Assembly: GCA_028583685.1 (NCBI GenBank)
Contig: JAMXIF010000031.1
Span: 149,353 to 213,352, forward strand
From: Petaurus breviceps papuanus
Lineage: Eukaryota; Chordata; Mammalia; Diprotodontia; Petauridae
Reading direction: 5' to 3'
Length of the DNA: 64,000 nucleotides
The position numbers were made by a program, and so were the translations under genes. Positions 23,701 to 34,579 of the stretch are shown piece by piece. Each line of letters opens with the position of its first letter. The stretch's first letter is position 1. The notes below the pieces were generated by a model, which saw nothing but the letters and a program-made list of their open reading frames with translations, had not been told where the DNA came from and ran no database searches.

Positions 23701-26700
23701 CCATCCTGTTCATAGACTATGCTGTTTCCAAGCCTGATATTCTCTCTCAGATTGAACGAGGAGAAAAACCATGCCTTAAAGACCAGTGGGGCTCTGATGA
23801 GGAAGTGTCATGTCCTGTAAAACTAAGTACTAGTAAGTATGAGGTAGAAACAACATGGAAGACGCTGGGAATGAAATGCCAATAGAAAATGCTACTGTTT
23901 ACTTTAATCTCCAGCTTTGTGCTCATTGTCCCCACTAGCCTTTCCTTTGTACCCTGGGGAGGGTAGAATTTGGTATTTATATCAATTTACATTTTATAAA
24001 GGCAAAATTGAGGCTCAGAGTGGGTGAAATAGTGGCCAAGGCCACACTGGTTAACTACAGAGCTCCAGATTTGTAATCTGAGAAGTAACTATCTCACTCT
24101 GTCCTTCCCAACCCCAGCCCTTCAGAGCGTCTTCATTTGTATCCAGATCAGCTTCTTACTCCCAAAGTTTGCTAACATACTTTTTACCCTGGGAGACTTT
24201 ATCTCCTGGGATAAAGGGCCAATTCCCCTTCCCCCCAATGCAATGTGGAATAATAGAAAACACTGGACTGAGAATCTAGAACTTATATTATAGGTCTGCT
24301 TCTAGTGCTAAATAGTAGAATTGTTTCATCATTATAGGCCTCAGTTTTTTCGTGTTTCAAATGAAATCACTAGGCAAGATAATTTCTAACGTCTTATCCA
24401 GTGCTAACATTCTAGATTTGATTAGTATTCTCAGAGAGGTAGAGGTACAAGGCAGGCATTGGCTCTGCACCTAGCTACCACCCTAGAGAAGGATAACTGA
24501 GAATTTGGTTTTCTGTCAAAAGAAATTTCAAGAGATTTCTGATGAATCCTGGGAATATGGAAAATCTGCCGTGGACCTATATATTCCACTCAATATTAGT
24601 TATGTATAATTTCCCCCTGCCCCAGACGTACCTTCTGCAGAGTATATTTCCAAGCAACTTCAGCCTGCCCAAGGAGAAACAAAGGATGAACCAGTTCTTA
24701 CAGATCATCGAGGGTCAGAAGCACAAGAAAGCCTGACTGAACCGAGTCTAACTGGTGAGTCAGAAGATGGAGTAGGAGCTGAAGATAGATAAAAGACATT
24801 TGATATATGGCTTGTGGGCCCAACTTCGGGAACTATTCAGAGATTCTTTTGTAGCTGCTGCCCTCCTATAGGTGAGAGAAAGGACAGGGATTTTCTTAGG
24901 CCAATGAATTGTAGTGCAGGGCCCAGTCTTCTAACACTTGTAGAACAATAATAGTAATAACTCACAATTTCATAGAGATTTGAGGTTTACAAAGTGCTTT
25001 TCTCAAAACCATGTGAGGTAAAATAAGTTAAAGTGTTTTACTCTGGAGGCCCACAGAGAGGAAGTCACTTTATTCATTTTCATATCGCGGTTAAATGTCA
25101 GAACCAGGGTTCAGGCTGTTGACCAAGGGACTGTGGTGTTCTTTTCCATTATTCTAGCTGGACTTAATTTTTACTCACTGTTCCATAAATGTATTATGCA
25201 TTTTCCTACCTCCATGTCATTGCTCATAATATTCCTCCACCTAGATTGGCCTCCCCTCATTTCTTTATTTATTTGAATCCTGCCTCCTCTTGAAAACCCA
25301 GTTGAAATATCATGGGACAATGCAACAAGCACTAATTCTGGAGTTAGAGGACCTGGATTCAAATCCCACTTCTGATCCTTACTACCTCCTCAATTGATCA
25401 ACTCCTGGGTCTCAGTTTCTTCCATTGTAAAATAAAAGAATTGTACTAGGTAGTCCCTGAGGTCCCTTTCAGCCCTGACCCTGGGATCCTGTGCTCTTCT
25501 TCAAGACTGCCTTCTCTGACCCAGGCCCCTTGGCCATCTGATAGAACTTCTTGTGTGTGCTGCTGATTTTACAGTTCTCGTAATAACTCAAATTTATATA
25601 AAATCGAAAGGTTTCTAGAGCACCGTCCTCATCCTAACTCTGTGGGTCTCAGAGAAGTTAAGAAACTGACTTGTGACCAATCAGGGAATAAGTGACCAGG
25701 CTGGGATCTGAGTCACATGGCTGCTTTATGTTTATCTTTATACATGCAAGTGACCTATCTTCCCAACTAGATAAAAAATTTCTTGGGTATTGTTTACATC
25801 TTATACCTTTTTACATCCTGCATGTTATATCTAGCCCAGGGCCTCTCATCCAGTAGGTTCATAAAAATAACCCCACCTCTGTGAAAAAACCTGGGCTAGA
25901 AACTACCTTAGCTAATTGGTATGGTTTAGATTAGTAACCAGCCTGGGGGTGAGGAAGATCTGCCTGCGTAACCCCAGGGAAGTCACTTGAGTTCTCAGGG
26001 CCTTAAGCACCTCTCCGAAGTAATGAGTTTCAGATAAGTTTCATATCTGTAGTGGTAGAGATGATGTGCTGATGAAATCACGGGTTTGGACCCCTGAAAA
26101 GGATCAGTACCAGCTGTGACCACAGTGAACTCATTTACCTTCTCTCTCTGACTGTAGTTTCCCCTCAGCAGAATGGGAATAATTGATACTGTCTACTTCA
26201 TAGAGCTTTTGTGAGGAAAGTACTATATATACCTTAAAGTTCTATATAAATGTCAGTTGTTACCTGTTTATAAGACATGGTCTCTTCTTTTTTTTTTAAA
26301 GAGCTTGTGCTAATTTTTCTTTTTGCTTTTTATTTTGGAGGGGGGAGGGAAGGGCATTTGGGGTTAAGTGACTTGCCCAAGGTCACACAGCTAGTAAGTG
26401 TTAAGTATCTGGGGCCGGATTTGAACTCAGGTCCTCCTGACTCCAGGGCTGGTGTTCTATTCACTTCATCACCTAGCCACCCCAACATGGTCTCTTTATT
26501 AAAGGATCTTCCAATCTAGTTAGAAAGATTAGATATACATACATGAAAAATTCAGTACTGTTATTGTGATAAGATGGTATTGCAAGAGATGTCATAAGAT
26601 AGTATGTAAATTTGTTTTTGTTTTTTGTTTTTTTACCAAGTAAAGAGCATAGAGAATAAATGCATTAAATCAAAGGAGAGATCAGGATGATCTAGGAAGT

Positions 26701-29700
26701 CTTTTTAGCAAAAGTGGGACTTGAGCTTTATCTTAAGAGGTGGTTTGAATTTACCTAGGCAAAAAATGGAGAATCACATTACTCCTGCTGTAGAAGAAAC
26801 TTGAACCAGAATTGGGATAGTGCCAGATGACTTTGGGGACTGTGAACCTAACAGTTTGGTTACAGCAGAAGAAACATAGGGGAGTCACCCAGGAAAAAGT
26901 TGTCTTTTTTCTTTTCAAAGATGTTTAGGGAAAAAAACCCTGGAGGTTGTATTTCCAGTGATCAAAAAAATTTCCTGAAGTTAGATTGAAATACTTTTGC
27001 CGTAATTTAATCTCATTTGCTGTTATGTAAAGGTTTGAAGAACAACAGAACAGCACTGTACCTTTCAGAAAGACACAGGGCCTCTCACCTTTTTCTTCAT
27101 CCTGTCTTAGACTATCTTCTCCAGAACTGTTGGCTTTCTTAGGACTCATCCATTTCCTACAGACCATCTACCTACTTGCTTTCCCCTAACTATGTTCCTT
27201 TTATCTCCTGCCTTCTGAATTTTCTTATTGATATGTATATGGATATGTATATGTCTGATCTCTGCCATCAGGTTGTTTTCCAAGGGCAGAAGCTGTCTCT
27301 CTTCCTCTGTACCTATTATAATTTGGAGTCCAGGGCAGGGTGATATTTATAGGAGGACAATTCAACTGACCAGCTATGTGCCCTTTAGAGCTATTTTTCA
27401 AGAAGTGGCAGTGGGTTAGATGAGAGAGTCATCCATAGTCATCTGGCAGTCCATTACAGTCTGTCCTCGGGGACTTACCCAGCCATGTTGGGATCGGTGA
27501 GTGAGGCACAGAGGAGTTCTAGACCTGCCTTTAGAATATCTGATTCCAATGCCAGTCCTAACCCTTGGTAGCTGAGTGACTTTGGACAAACCATTTCTTC
27601 CCCTGATTCTCAGTTCCTCACCTGTATAATGAAAGAATAGGCAGGTGCCACTAACTTCCTAGGACTGATTAGAAAATGTGTGTAAAACCTAAAGCACTAT
27701 AGAAATGTCAGTTTTTGTCATTAACAGGCTGACAGCAACCTGGGCTTCTTTGCCTCCGAGATGTTGGCCTCATTAACTCTGTGCTCTAACCTCCTGAGCC
27801 ATGGTTGATGGGTGACTGACTTCAGGTCCTCATCTGGAACCCGATGGGGATCCGCCTTTACCAGTAGGTATCTGCTCAGAGTGTACAAAGACGTTTCATA
27901 CCTGCTGGGGAAGCAGTGATGCTAAGTCCCATTCTTATACCAGTTATGACATCTAGCATCCAAGGAAGACCTTAATGGGATTCTCTCTCTCACAGAGCCC
28001 TCCCCAGCTGGCATCAATGTTTTGTCCTCGATTAAACAGGAGGAAGAACCACCAGATGGGGAAGAAGCATCAGCCTTCCCACAGAGGGACATCCTGCCCT
28101 ACCTGAGACTGGGTAAGAGATACAGGAAGGAAAAGAGCATGTATTAAGTACCTCCTGTGTGCCAGGCACTGTACTAATAGTAAGCATATTACAAACATCT
28201 TATTGGATCCTCAGAACAAGGCTAGGAGGCAGGTGCTATTATTATCCCCATTTTGTAGTTGAGGAAAACGGCTAAGTTACTGGCCCAGGGTCACACAACT
28301 AGTAAATGACTGAGGCTTAATTTGAATTCAGGTCTTCTTGACTTGCTGATGCCTAGCCCTCTATTCACTGAACCAGGATACCCACTCCATAACCAGTGCA
28401 AGAAAAAGTCAGCTCTAGTTGGCTGATTGAGCATGTCTCCAGAAGTTCTGCTTCTTCCCTGCTCTTGCCGACTTCAGCTCAGTTACTTGGTTCTGCCCCA
28501 GGGGAGCCTTGTGGCTGTGATGTGATTACCTCCTCTTCTATGGAGTTTGGGAAACAGGACAGTCTAGATTCTAAGTTCTTCATCCCTTTACTACTTACCC
28601 CCACTTGGTGCGCCTAAGTGTTCACTGACCAATATCTTCTAGCCAAGCTGCCAGGCCTCATTTATCCCCATTGCTAACTTCCCACTGACCTTAGTATGGA
28701 ATGGACTCCACCCCAGACAAGCTAAACTGATATCAAGGAGGTCCCTGTTGTCTGTGTTGTTGGATGAGCCTTGGATGGATGGTAAGGAGGGAGGGAGGAG
28801 TAGCAGGAAGAGACCTGGCTCCTGCCAGTGTAACCCTTTTCTAAAGGAAATGAGATCTCCCATAGTTCTCTCTTCTAGCTTAGTCCTGCCACTGTAGCTG
28901 GTCTACTTCAGGTGGGCAGGCAATATTTGTTTATCAGACATCTGTTATGGAGGATCCAGCATGATGATAACAACAATAGAAATAATAGTTCATGGTCTAT
29001 ATAATGCCTTAAAATCTGTACACCACTTTTTCTACATTATTTTATTTGAGATAATGATAGAACCACAACCTCTGCCTTTTAGAAGTGCAAACTGTTTGGG
29101 GAAACAAAATGGTATAAGGCAAGATGGAATGCAGTGCTGGATGGTGTGGTTGAGACTGGAAGTGCTAAAGGACATCAGGTAGAAGAGATGGCTGTAGGGG
29201 GATGAGCAGTCAGGGAAGGCTTCCTAAAGGGGGGAGGGGGGGCATTTGAACAGGTGAAGAAGAGGGTGGCTGGCAAGCCTGGGTGGACCTTTCTTGGTTG
29301 TGGTCAGCAGCTCTCAGGCTTTGCTGACATGGGTGTTGGCATGCTGGCAAAAGCATCCTTTGTTCCCCTCGTTGCCTTTGACCTCTTCTCCCTGGAGCCA
29401 AGAGAATTCCAGTCAGAGAAGATACTGCATTCTTTTAAACTTAATACTTCTTGCTCCTTGCCCTCGATCATGAATCCTTTCACCAACTTGCAGTGTGACT
29501 TTGGGAAAGTCACTGCCCCCTCTCAACTTTAGCTTCCTCATCTGTGAACTGAGAGGGTTAGGGTTGGTGATCTGAGGGTCCCTGCCAGCTCTGCCAGGCT
29601 AGGTTTCTATGTTATTAAATGTGGAGAAAGAAGAGAATCCTAGGTTTGGCAGTGGTTGAGAGGGAAACTTCGTGGGAGGATGGGAGGACCTGAGTTGGAT

Positions 29701-30623
29701 TGAAATAAAGGATGCAAGTTTGATTAGCATGGAGGAGGAAATGACCCTGGTTTCTTTGAAGGACCATATGTGGATTCTTTTCACCAGATAATGGAGTTGT
29801 AAGTGTCAAAACAGAGAGTCAAGTGGATGAGGCGGTCCCTCAGCAGCCAGACCCGGGGCAGGGTTCCAGTGCAGCAGAGCACACAGTTCCTGATGGAAGC
29901 AGAGCACATGTGGCTGAACTGAGGGAGCACCGCCGCCCTGGCCTGCCAAGGAGTCGGGGAAGGGAGAAGCGTCTGCCTCCTGCTGCTAGCGAGCCACCTC
30001 GAGTTCTCCCTCGCCGGAGACAGCGGGCCTTCCCATGTCCAGACTGTGGTCAGAGCTTCAGGCTCAAGATCAACCTGACCATTCACCAGCGGAGCCATGT
30101 GGAGGATGAGGACTGGGCAGCACAGGGCAGCTGGCCAGACACGTGGGGAGGGACTGGTGCCCCCTTGGAGCCAGGGGAGGTGGTGGTGCCGGGCCCTATC
30201 ATCCAGTGGCTCCCCGATGAGCCAGAGAGCCACCAGGCCCTGGCTGGGAGGTCGTGCCCGGAGCAGCGCCCGTCATCCAGTCGGACGTCCAGGCTCTATC
30301 ACTGCAGCGAGTGCCTGCGCTTGTTTGAGCAGCGCAAGAGTCTCTTGCTGCACCAGCGCCAACACACAGGCAACAGCCAGGGCTGTCCCACTTGCTCCTA
30401 TTGTGGCAAGGGTTTCCGGCGACCCTCAGATCTATTCCGCCATCAGCGCATCCATACTGGCGAGCGGCCTTACCAGTGCTCTGAGTGTGGTAGGACTTTT
30501 AATCGAAATCACCACTTGGCTGTCCACATGCAAACCCACTCCAGGAAGCATCAGGACAGTCCTCACTGCACCAAAAAAGGAAGCCTGGCCCTGGCCCGCC
30601 CCAGCCGTGCTGAGGAAGGTTGA
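20274..30623 (+). CDS. ZNF783: Probable ZNF783 ortholog, DUF3669-KRAB-C2H2 zinc finger gene
   Basis: Probable nuclear transcription regulator. Coding exons: 20274-20297 (MAETAPAP), 22826-23227, 23317-23443, 23716-23832, 24626-24754, 27996-28112 and 29788-30623. Every junction is AG/GT and in phase, giving about 583 aa (human about 546 from memory). Domains: DUF3669 ~35-142, KRAB-A ~143-184, IKQE motif ~279-282, C2H2 fingers at ~387-409, 476-498, 507-528 and 534-556. Assignment rests on its place after ZNF212, on the MAE.APA first exon, on KVDLCLARL (human KVDSCLTRL) and on the hinge [16 protein letters not shown] (human SKPDILTRIERGEEPC). Finger layout (two spaced, two tandem) matches ZNF212, suggesting they are sister duplicates. 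Confidence 0.85.
21131..21236 (-). repeat. Truncated marsupial tRNA-derived SINE
   Basis: The reverse-complement body has ggggttaaatgacttgccca and gatttgaactcaggtgctcc, but lacks part of the middle. It lies in ZNF783 intron 1. Confidence 0.75.
21830..22335 (-). repeat. L1 LINE 3' region fragment
   Basis: The sequence has accaagcttggtcattataa, ttgcattggttcatttaagt and tttcagtccttttgctacca, in the order seen in the L1 copies at 38360-39710 and 47540-48085. It lies in ZNF783 intron 1. Confidence 0.65.
22826..23227 (+). CDS. ZNF783: ZNF783 exon 2, DUF3669 domain
   Basis: This 402-bp phase-0 exon begins [10 protein letters not shown] and ends GEVPK|gtaatc. Compared with its paralogs it has [20 protein letters not shown] and [14 protein letters not shown], so the core is more diverged. 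The [17 protein letters not shown] end is unchanged. Confidence 0.9.
23317..23443 (+). CDS. ZNF783: ZNF783 exon 3, variant KRAB-A box
   Basis: This 127-bp exon begins [20 protein letters not shown] and has VMRGNYEML where classical KRAB has VMLENYENL. The DV pair and E-E-W-like core are kept, while MLE is MRG. It is close to the human ZNF783 box. Confidence 0.92.
23716..23832 (+). CDS. ZNF783: ZNF783 exon 4, hinge
   Basis: The 117-bp exon encodes [19 protein letters not shown] and an acidic segment, ending at a|gtaagt in phase 1. Confidence 0.87.
24626..24754 (+). CDS. ZNF783: ZNF783 exon 5, extra hinge exon
   Basis: This 129-bp exon lies between ctgccccag and gtgagt and has phases that fit its neighbours. 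It encodes [18 protein letters not shown] and a Glu/Thr-rich tail. No equivalent is seen in ZNF212 or gene C. It is inferred from splice sites and an open frame only; a second AG (ctgcag) 15 bases inside offers an in-frame alternative start. Confidence 0.65.
25300..25500 (+). repeat. CORE-SINE-like repeat
   Basis: The pattern ctggagttagaggacctgga, cagtttcttccattgtaaaa and aggtccctttcagccctgac matches the CORE-SINE type common in this window. It lies in ZNF783 intron 5. Confidence 0.6.
26327..26487 (-). repeat. Marsupial tRNA-derived SINE (WSINE1/MAR1-like)
   Basis: A nearly complete copy in reverse complement: ggggttaagtgacttgccca, cacacagctagtaagtgtta, gaactcaggtcctcctgact, then ctattcacttcatcacctag. 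It is in ZNF783 intron 5. Confidence 0.88.
27996..28112 (+). CDS. ZNF783: ZNF783 exon 6, IKQE hinge
   Basis: This 117-bp exon begins after ctctcacag and ends at g|gtaaga. It encodes [20 protein letters not shown]. The IKQE fits the SUMO-attachment consensus psi-K-x-E and parallels the IKQEEEP of human ZNF398. Confidence 0.87.
28133..28384 (-). repeat. MIR/CORE-SINE
   Basis: Reverse-complement MIR-like pattern: gtgtgccaggcactgtacta, ttatccccattttgtagttg and ggcccagggtcacacaacta. It starts about 20 bp after the ZNF783 exon 6 splice donor. Confidence 0.8.
29788..30623 (+). CDS. ZNF783: ZNF783 exon 7, four C2H2 fingers
   Basis: This exon opens after tttcaccag and closes at TGA. Fingers lie at about 30030-30098, 30297-30365, 30390-30455 and 30471-30539, all with C2H2 ligands intact. 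A long Pro/Glu/Gly-rich spacer of about 66 residues separates fingers 1 and 2. The last two are joined by TGERPY. Confidence 0.9.
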
Positions 30624-33300
30624 GCCTAAAGGGTCCCGGGGGTGGGGTAAGCTCCTCACCTTCCAGCAGGGCCCTCCTGCACCTGTGGAGGCAAGAGCCT
30701 GTGCTCTTCATGCTGCTGCTCAGCATGGAGGCTAGCAAAGCCCTTTATCTCCACTGCCTGACAGTGGTCCCTCTGTTTGACAAACTCTTGCCCTAGGACA
30801 ATTTAGGAAAATTTTTCTTTCTTTGTACTAGAACATTGGGCAGGTGACACATAATTGGAATCATGAGTGTGGTCAGACACTTAAATTTTCTATTCTCCAA
30901 GTCTGGTACCTCTCCCTCAGGGTCACTGAGCCTGGTGGATCAAAGGAGATGGGCCCTTGGGGGGGGAGGGGAGGGACTTATCACTGGGCACAACTGGTGG
31001 ACTGGGACCTGGCTATGTTAATTGGCCTCTCTCACAAGCCCCAATGTAACCCACCTTGGCACTTCCTCACTCCCCTTCCATGGACTTCCCACTGGAACTC
31101 TGATAAGGGCCCAGGTGCTATTTTGGGTATACTCAGACCTCCAAAGCAGTGTGCATTTGGGTTTATTGTTTCCTTCAGGAGAATCACTGTCATGATTTTT
31201 CCTTTTTTGTTGTTCTGATGTTTTGTCTTGAATGTTTTTTTCCCAATGGAGTTGGTTATTTTTTTTATTGCTTGCATAGGTGGTCTGAGTTATCTCAAAA
31301 CAGTATAGGAGGGATTTGGTAGAAGTTGACATGCAGTGCCTCTGGCTCTCTGTGTGTGTGTATAGAGTGAGAGTTTGTATGTGTAAGTAGAGAATACATC
31401 TGGCTCTGTGAGTATGTATAAATCTATGTGTGTGTGTGTATAAATACATGTGTACTCTGTGCACACAAATGTCTGTATATTTGTATATGTGTGTATAAAT
31501 ACATCCACACACATGCACATGTACATTTAAGAGGACTAAGCCTTGAGCTGGCTAGGATTTTAGAGCCTGTGATTACTATCCTCAGGCCACCAGAGTAGGT
31601 GTGGCATTTGTCCAGCATTTTCCCTGATTTTTTTATCTAAAGTTATTTTATATCCCTGCTAGTAATAATTAGCTTACATCTCTGTAGCTCTTTATGGTTT
31701 ATAAAGTGCTGACCTCACAGCTGAAGTATCTGAGACAAGGATCATCATTTCCCTTTTCTAGATATGATATAGGTAAATGAGGTTCAGGATAGCCTGGCTT
31801 AATTGGACAGTCAAACTTGATTCTACCAGTGTTTTTTTCCACTATGAAATGGTATCTCTTATTTCAACCAAATTTGACTTGTGCTTTTATGGAAAAACTA
31901 GAAGAAATCTAGTTGTCCTGGACTATACCTACTCATGTGTAATGTTATTCTAGCCAAACATCTATCTTTATGGATGACAAAAAAATTAATTTGGGAGGTA
32001 AAAACCCTCCTCAGTCCTATGAAGCAGAGAGGGAGGCAGTTGGCCTGGCTACCAATGACCTTCAACTGACTTAGCTTAGGAGTCCTTAGGCTTTGTTTGA
32101 AAATTTTACTTCTCTCTCAAAAAAACAACAGATGCCGCTGTTCTGGTGCACATCAACTCTATTGATTAGTCATTCCAACTCATTGATGACAGATAAAATA
32201 GACGGGGACAAAGAATGCTAGACTTTCTTTTTTGTCATTTGGGAAAATCACAGTTTTTCTCCTGGTCCCTGTTTATCTGTTGGTTGGGGATGAGATGATA
32301 ACTTCTTTCATGCTTTTTTTTTCCCCTTTGGAAAAGTGGTTGTTGGGCTACAAGAAGATAATGAATATAAAAGTACTTGTGGGGGGAGTTGACTCACTTT
32401 CTGAGGATCAAAGCACCCTTTTACTCATTTCCCCATTCACCCCCTCTCCCAATCCAAATTTGTTCTTAGGAATAACCATGGAAGAATAACTGATAAAAGT
32501 TATCATATTTGTATTTTGCATCTGGGGACAAAATCTTTTGTAAAAGCTAAATCTTAAAAGAATTTTAGGCCACCAACCAGCAGCCCCTTAAGGAAATATT
32601 TGGCAACTTTGATTTCAAATATGGATGGCTTCCTATTTCATCTATGCATGAGGGGTCTTCAGCATTCAAATTATTATAAAACCCTGGAGTTAGGAAACTA
32701 CTATGAAAAGCAGCCTCTGTTCAGGTAAAGCCTTTTTCTTGGTAGTGGAACCAGCCACCTCATACCCATTCCAAAGGGTAGCTCCCCTTTGCTTGTGTGT
32801 TTTGGGAGGAGTCAGTTGTGAAGAACGGTTTCCCTTCTTGACTTTTTTGCTCCACCTTCCCCCTATACCACATATTTCCTCTGAAAGGCTGCCATGGGAG
32901 TTTGGAAGATGAAATCTGCCCTAAACTCACTTTATTGGGGCGGGAGCTCATATAAAGGCTGAATTCAGCACCTTCCTCACCCTTTGCCTACTGGAGCAGA
33001 GGGGAGAGGGGCCACCCACAGGGCTCACTTGAGCTTCACCACGGTTTCAGGAAAGGAAGTAAACTGTTCTTTTTTAACTGAAGAGAGATGTAGCCTCCTG
33101 AGATTGTGGCATTTGGGCAGGAAGCGGTGGAGGCCTATCGCTGGGTTTCGATTGATAAGACATGTTTGGGGGCAGGGGGAGGAGTATTTCCTCTTGGAAC
33201 CTCAGCAACAGTTTTTTCTCAGGGCGAAGCTCCCATTGCACCTCCTGAGCATGCTTTGCCAATGCTGGCTTGGGCCCCCAAACACCCTCCTCCTTTAACG
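30624..33300 (+). other. ZNF783 3' UTR and intergenic spacer
   Basis: No exon is seen. A TG/TATG-type microsatellite occupies about 31350-31510. I did not notice a canonical AATAAA within about 2.5 kb of the stop; weaker TATAAA-type hexamers occur (for example near 31700). The ZNF783 transcript end is therefore unresolved. Confidence 0.45.
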
Positions 33301-34327
33301 TCCTCTGCATATAGATAAACTAGGAGATAGTAGTGCGCGGAGCCCCAGTGCTGCGTAGTGAGTCCTCGAGCGTGCCCCCTCCTAAACTACCTGCTACGGG
33401 GCTTCGTACAGCCCAGTGGGTGAGAAGAACCAGCCGGCAGTTAGAGGGAGGGGGTGGTGCAAATCAGGAAGCATCATGGAGGAGGTGGGATTGGATTTGG
33501 GCCTGCTGGAATAACTCGTGGGGGGCGTCGAAGTTAGCCGGGTGGGGAGGGTGTCCTAGAAGCAGGGGTCGAGCTGTGATAATCAGCTGCTCAGACAAGA
33601 AATGGTTCCGGGTCACTAGAGCCGGGCGGTCTGCCCGCCTATGTTTGGGGAACAGGCCCTCCTGGATGCCCAGTTTATTCCACATCCGAGGGCCAGTCTA
33701 TCCCCTACGGCGCTCCCAAACGCCTCCGTGCCGTTTTTTAGCTTGATAGACTCTAATAAGCTTTACGGGGCACGAAGACTCAGGACCCTGTGTAAGAGCC
33801 CAAGGTGGGGTGCAGACAGCACGTGCAAGCGGCTGCGCCCAGCGCCGGGAGGGCCTTGCACGGGCTGCCAGGGTCCTATCACGCAGCTGGCTACGGCTGC
33901 GAGCGGCCCCAAGGACACTGACGGATCCCGCGCGGGGCCGCCTTTCTGCTGTTCGCTCCTACGCGCCCTGGGGGCGCTATGCGCTCCGCGGCCGGGAGGA
34001 GGCGCCGAGCGTTTCTCCTTCCCCGGCCAGCCAATGAGGGGGCTGAGCTCCCAGGATGCAGTGGTTATCAACACGGCGGCAGCTGCAGCAGCTGTGTGGC
34101 TCGCGCTGCAGAGGAGCTGGACCTGGAGTGGGAGCCGCAGCGAGGCCGGGCGCAGGTGCTGCAAAGCCGTAGCCGGACGGAGCCGAGCGCGGGGACGGCC
34201 GCACTGAGACGAGCCTGAGGCCGAGGGGCCCGAGCTTGAGCGCGAGGCCGGACCGCGGCAGCGGCAGCAGCGGAGGCGAGGGCAGCCCAGGTCGGGGCCG
34301 GCCCTCCTGGAGCTCACGGGGGCCGGG

Positions 34328-34352
34328 CCCCCCCCCTCCCCCCCCCCCCCCC
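34328..34352 (+). other. Long C tract in gene C 5' UTR
   Basis: C9-T-C15 lies about 200 bases before the start codon. The - strand is a G tract that could fold as a G-quadruplex, and the + strand could form an i-motif. Exact length is prone to sequencing error. Confidence 0.6.
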
Positions 34353-34555
34353 GCCCGGCCGCCCCCGCGCTCGGCTCCGTCCGGCTACAGGTGCTTTTCG
34401 ATCTGCGCCCTCCCCGCCGACAGCTCCAAAGCCCAGCTTGGCCAGAGGAAGCCCCCGTGCGTGTCCCGTGTGCAGAGAGAGGAGGGCCCGACTGCTCCGG
34501 AGTCTGCTCGTCGGCGCCGCAGCCTCCCCGGGGCCCCAGAACGAGACCAAGGGCC

Positions 34556-34579
34556 ATGGCCGAGGCGGCCCCCGCTCCG
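34556..34579 (+). CDS. Gene C exon 1 (coding part)
   Basis: ATG in ggccATGG (strong +4 G, weaker -3) codes MAEAAPAP, then CCG|gtaaga. A run of 14 C begins 10 bases into the intron. Confidence 0.88.

Noticed and set aside
31018-31618. - strand frame of 166 codons rich in Tyr, His and Thr
   Set aside because: It is generated by a TG/TATG-type microsatellite and shows no domain.
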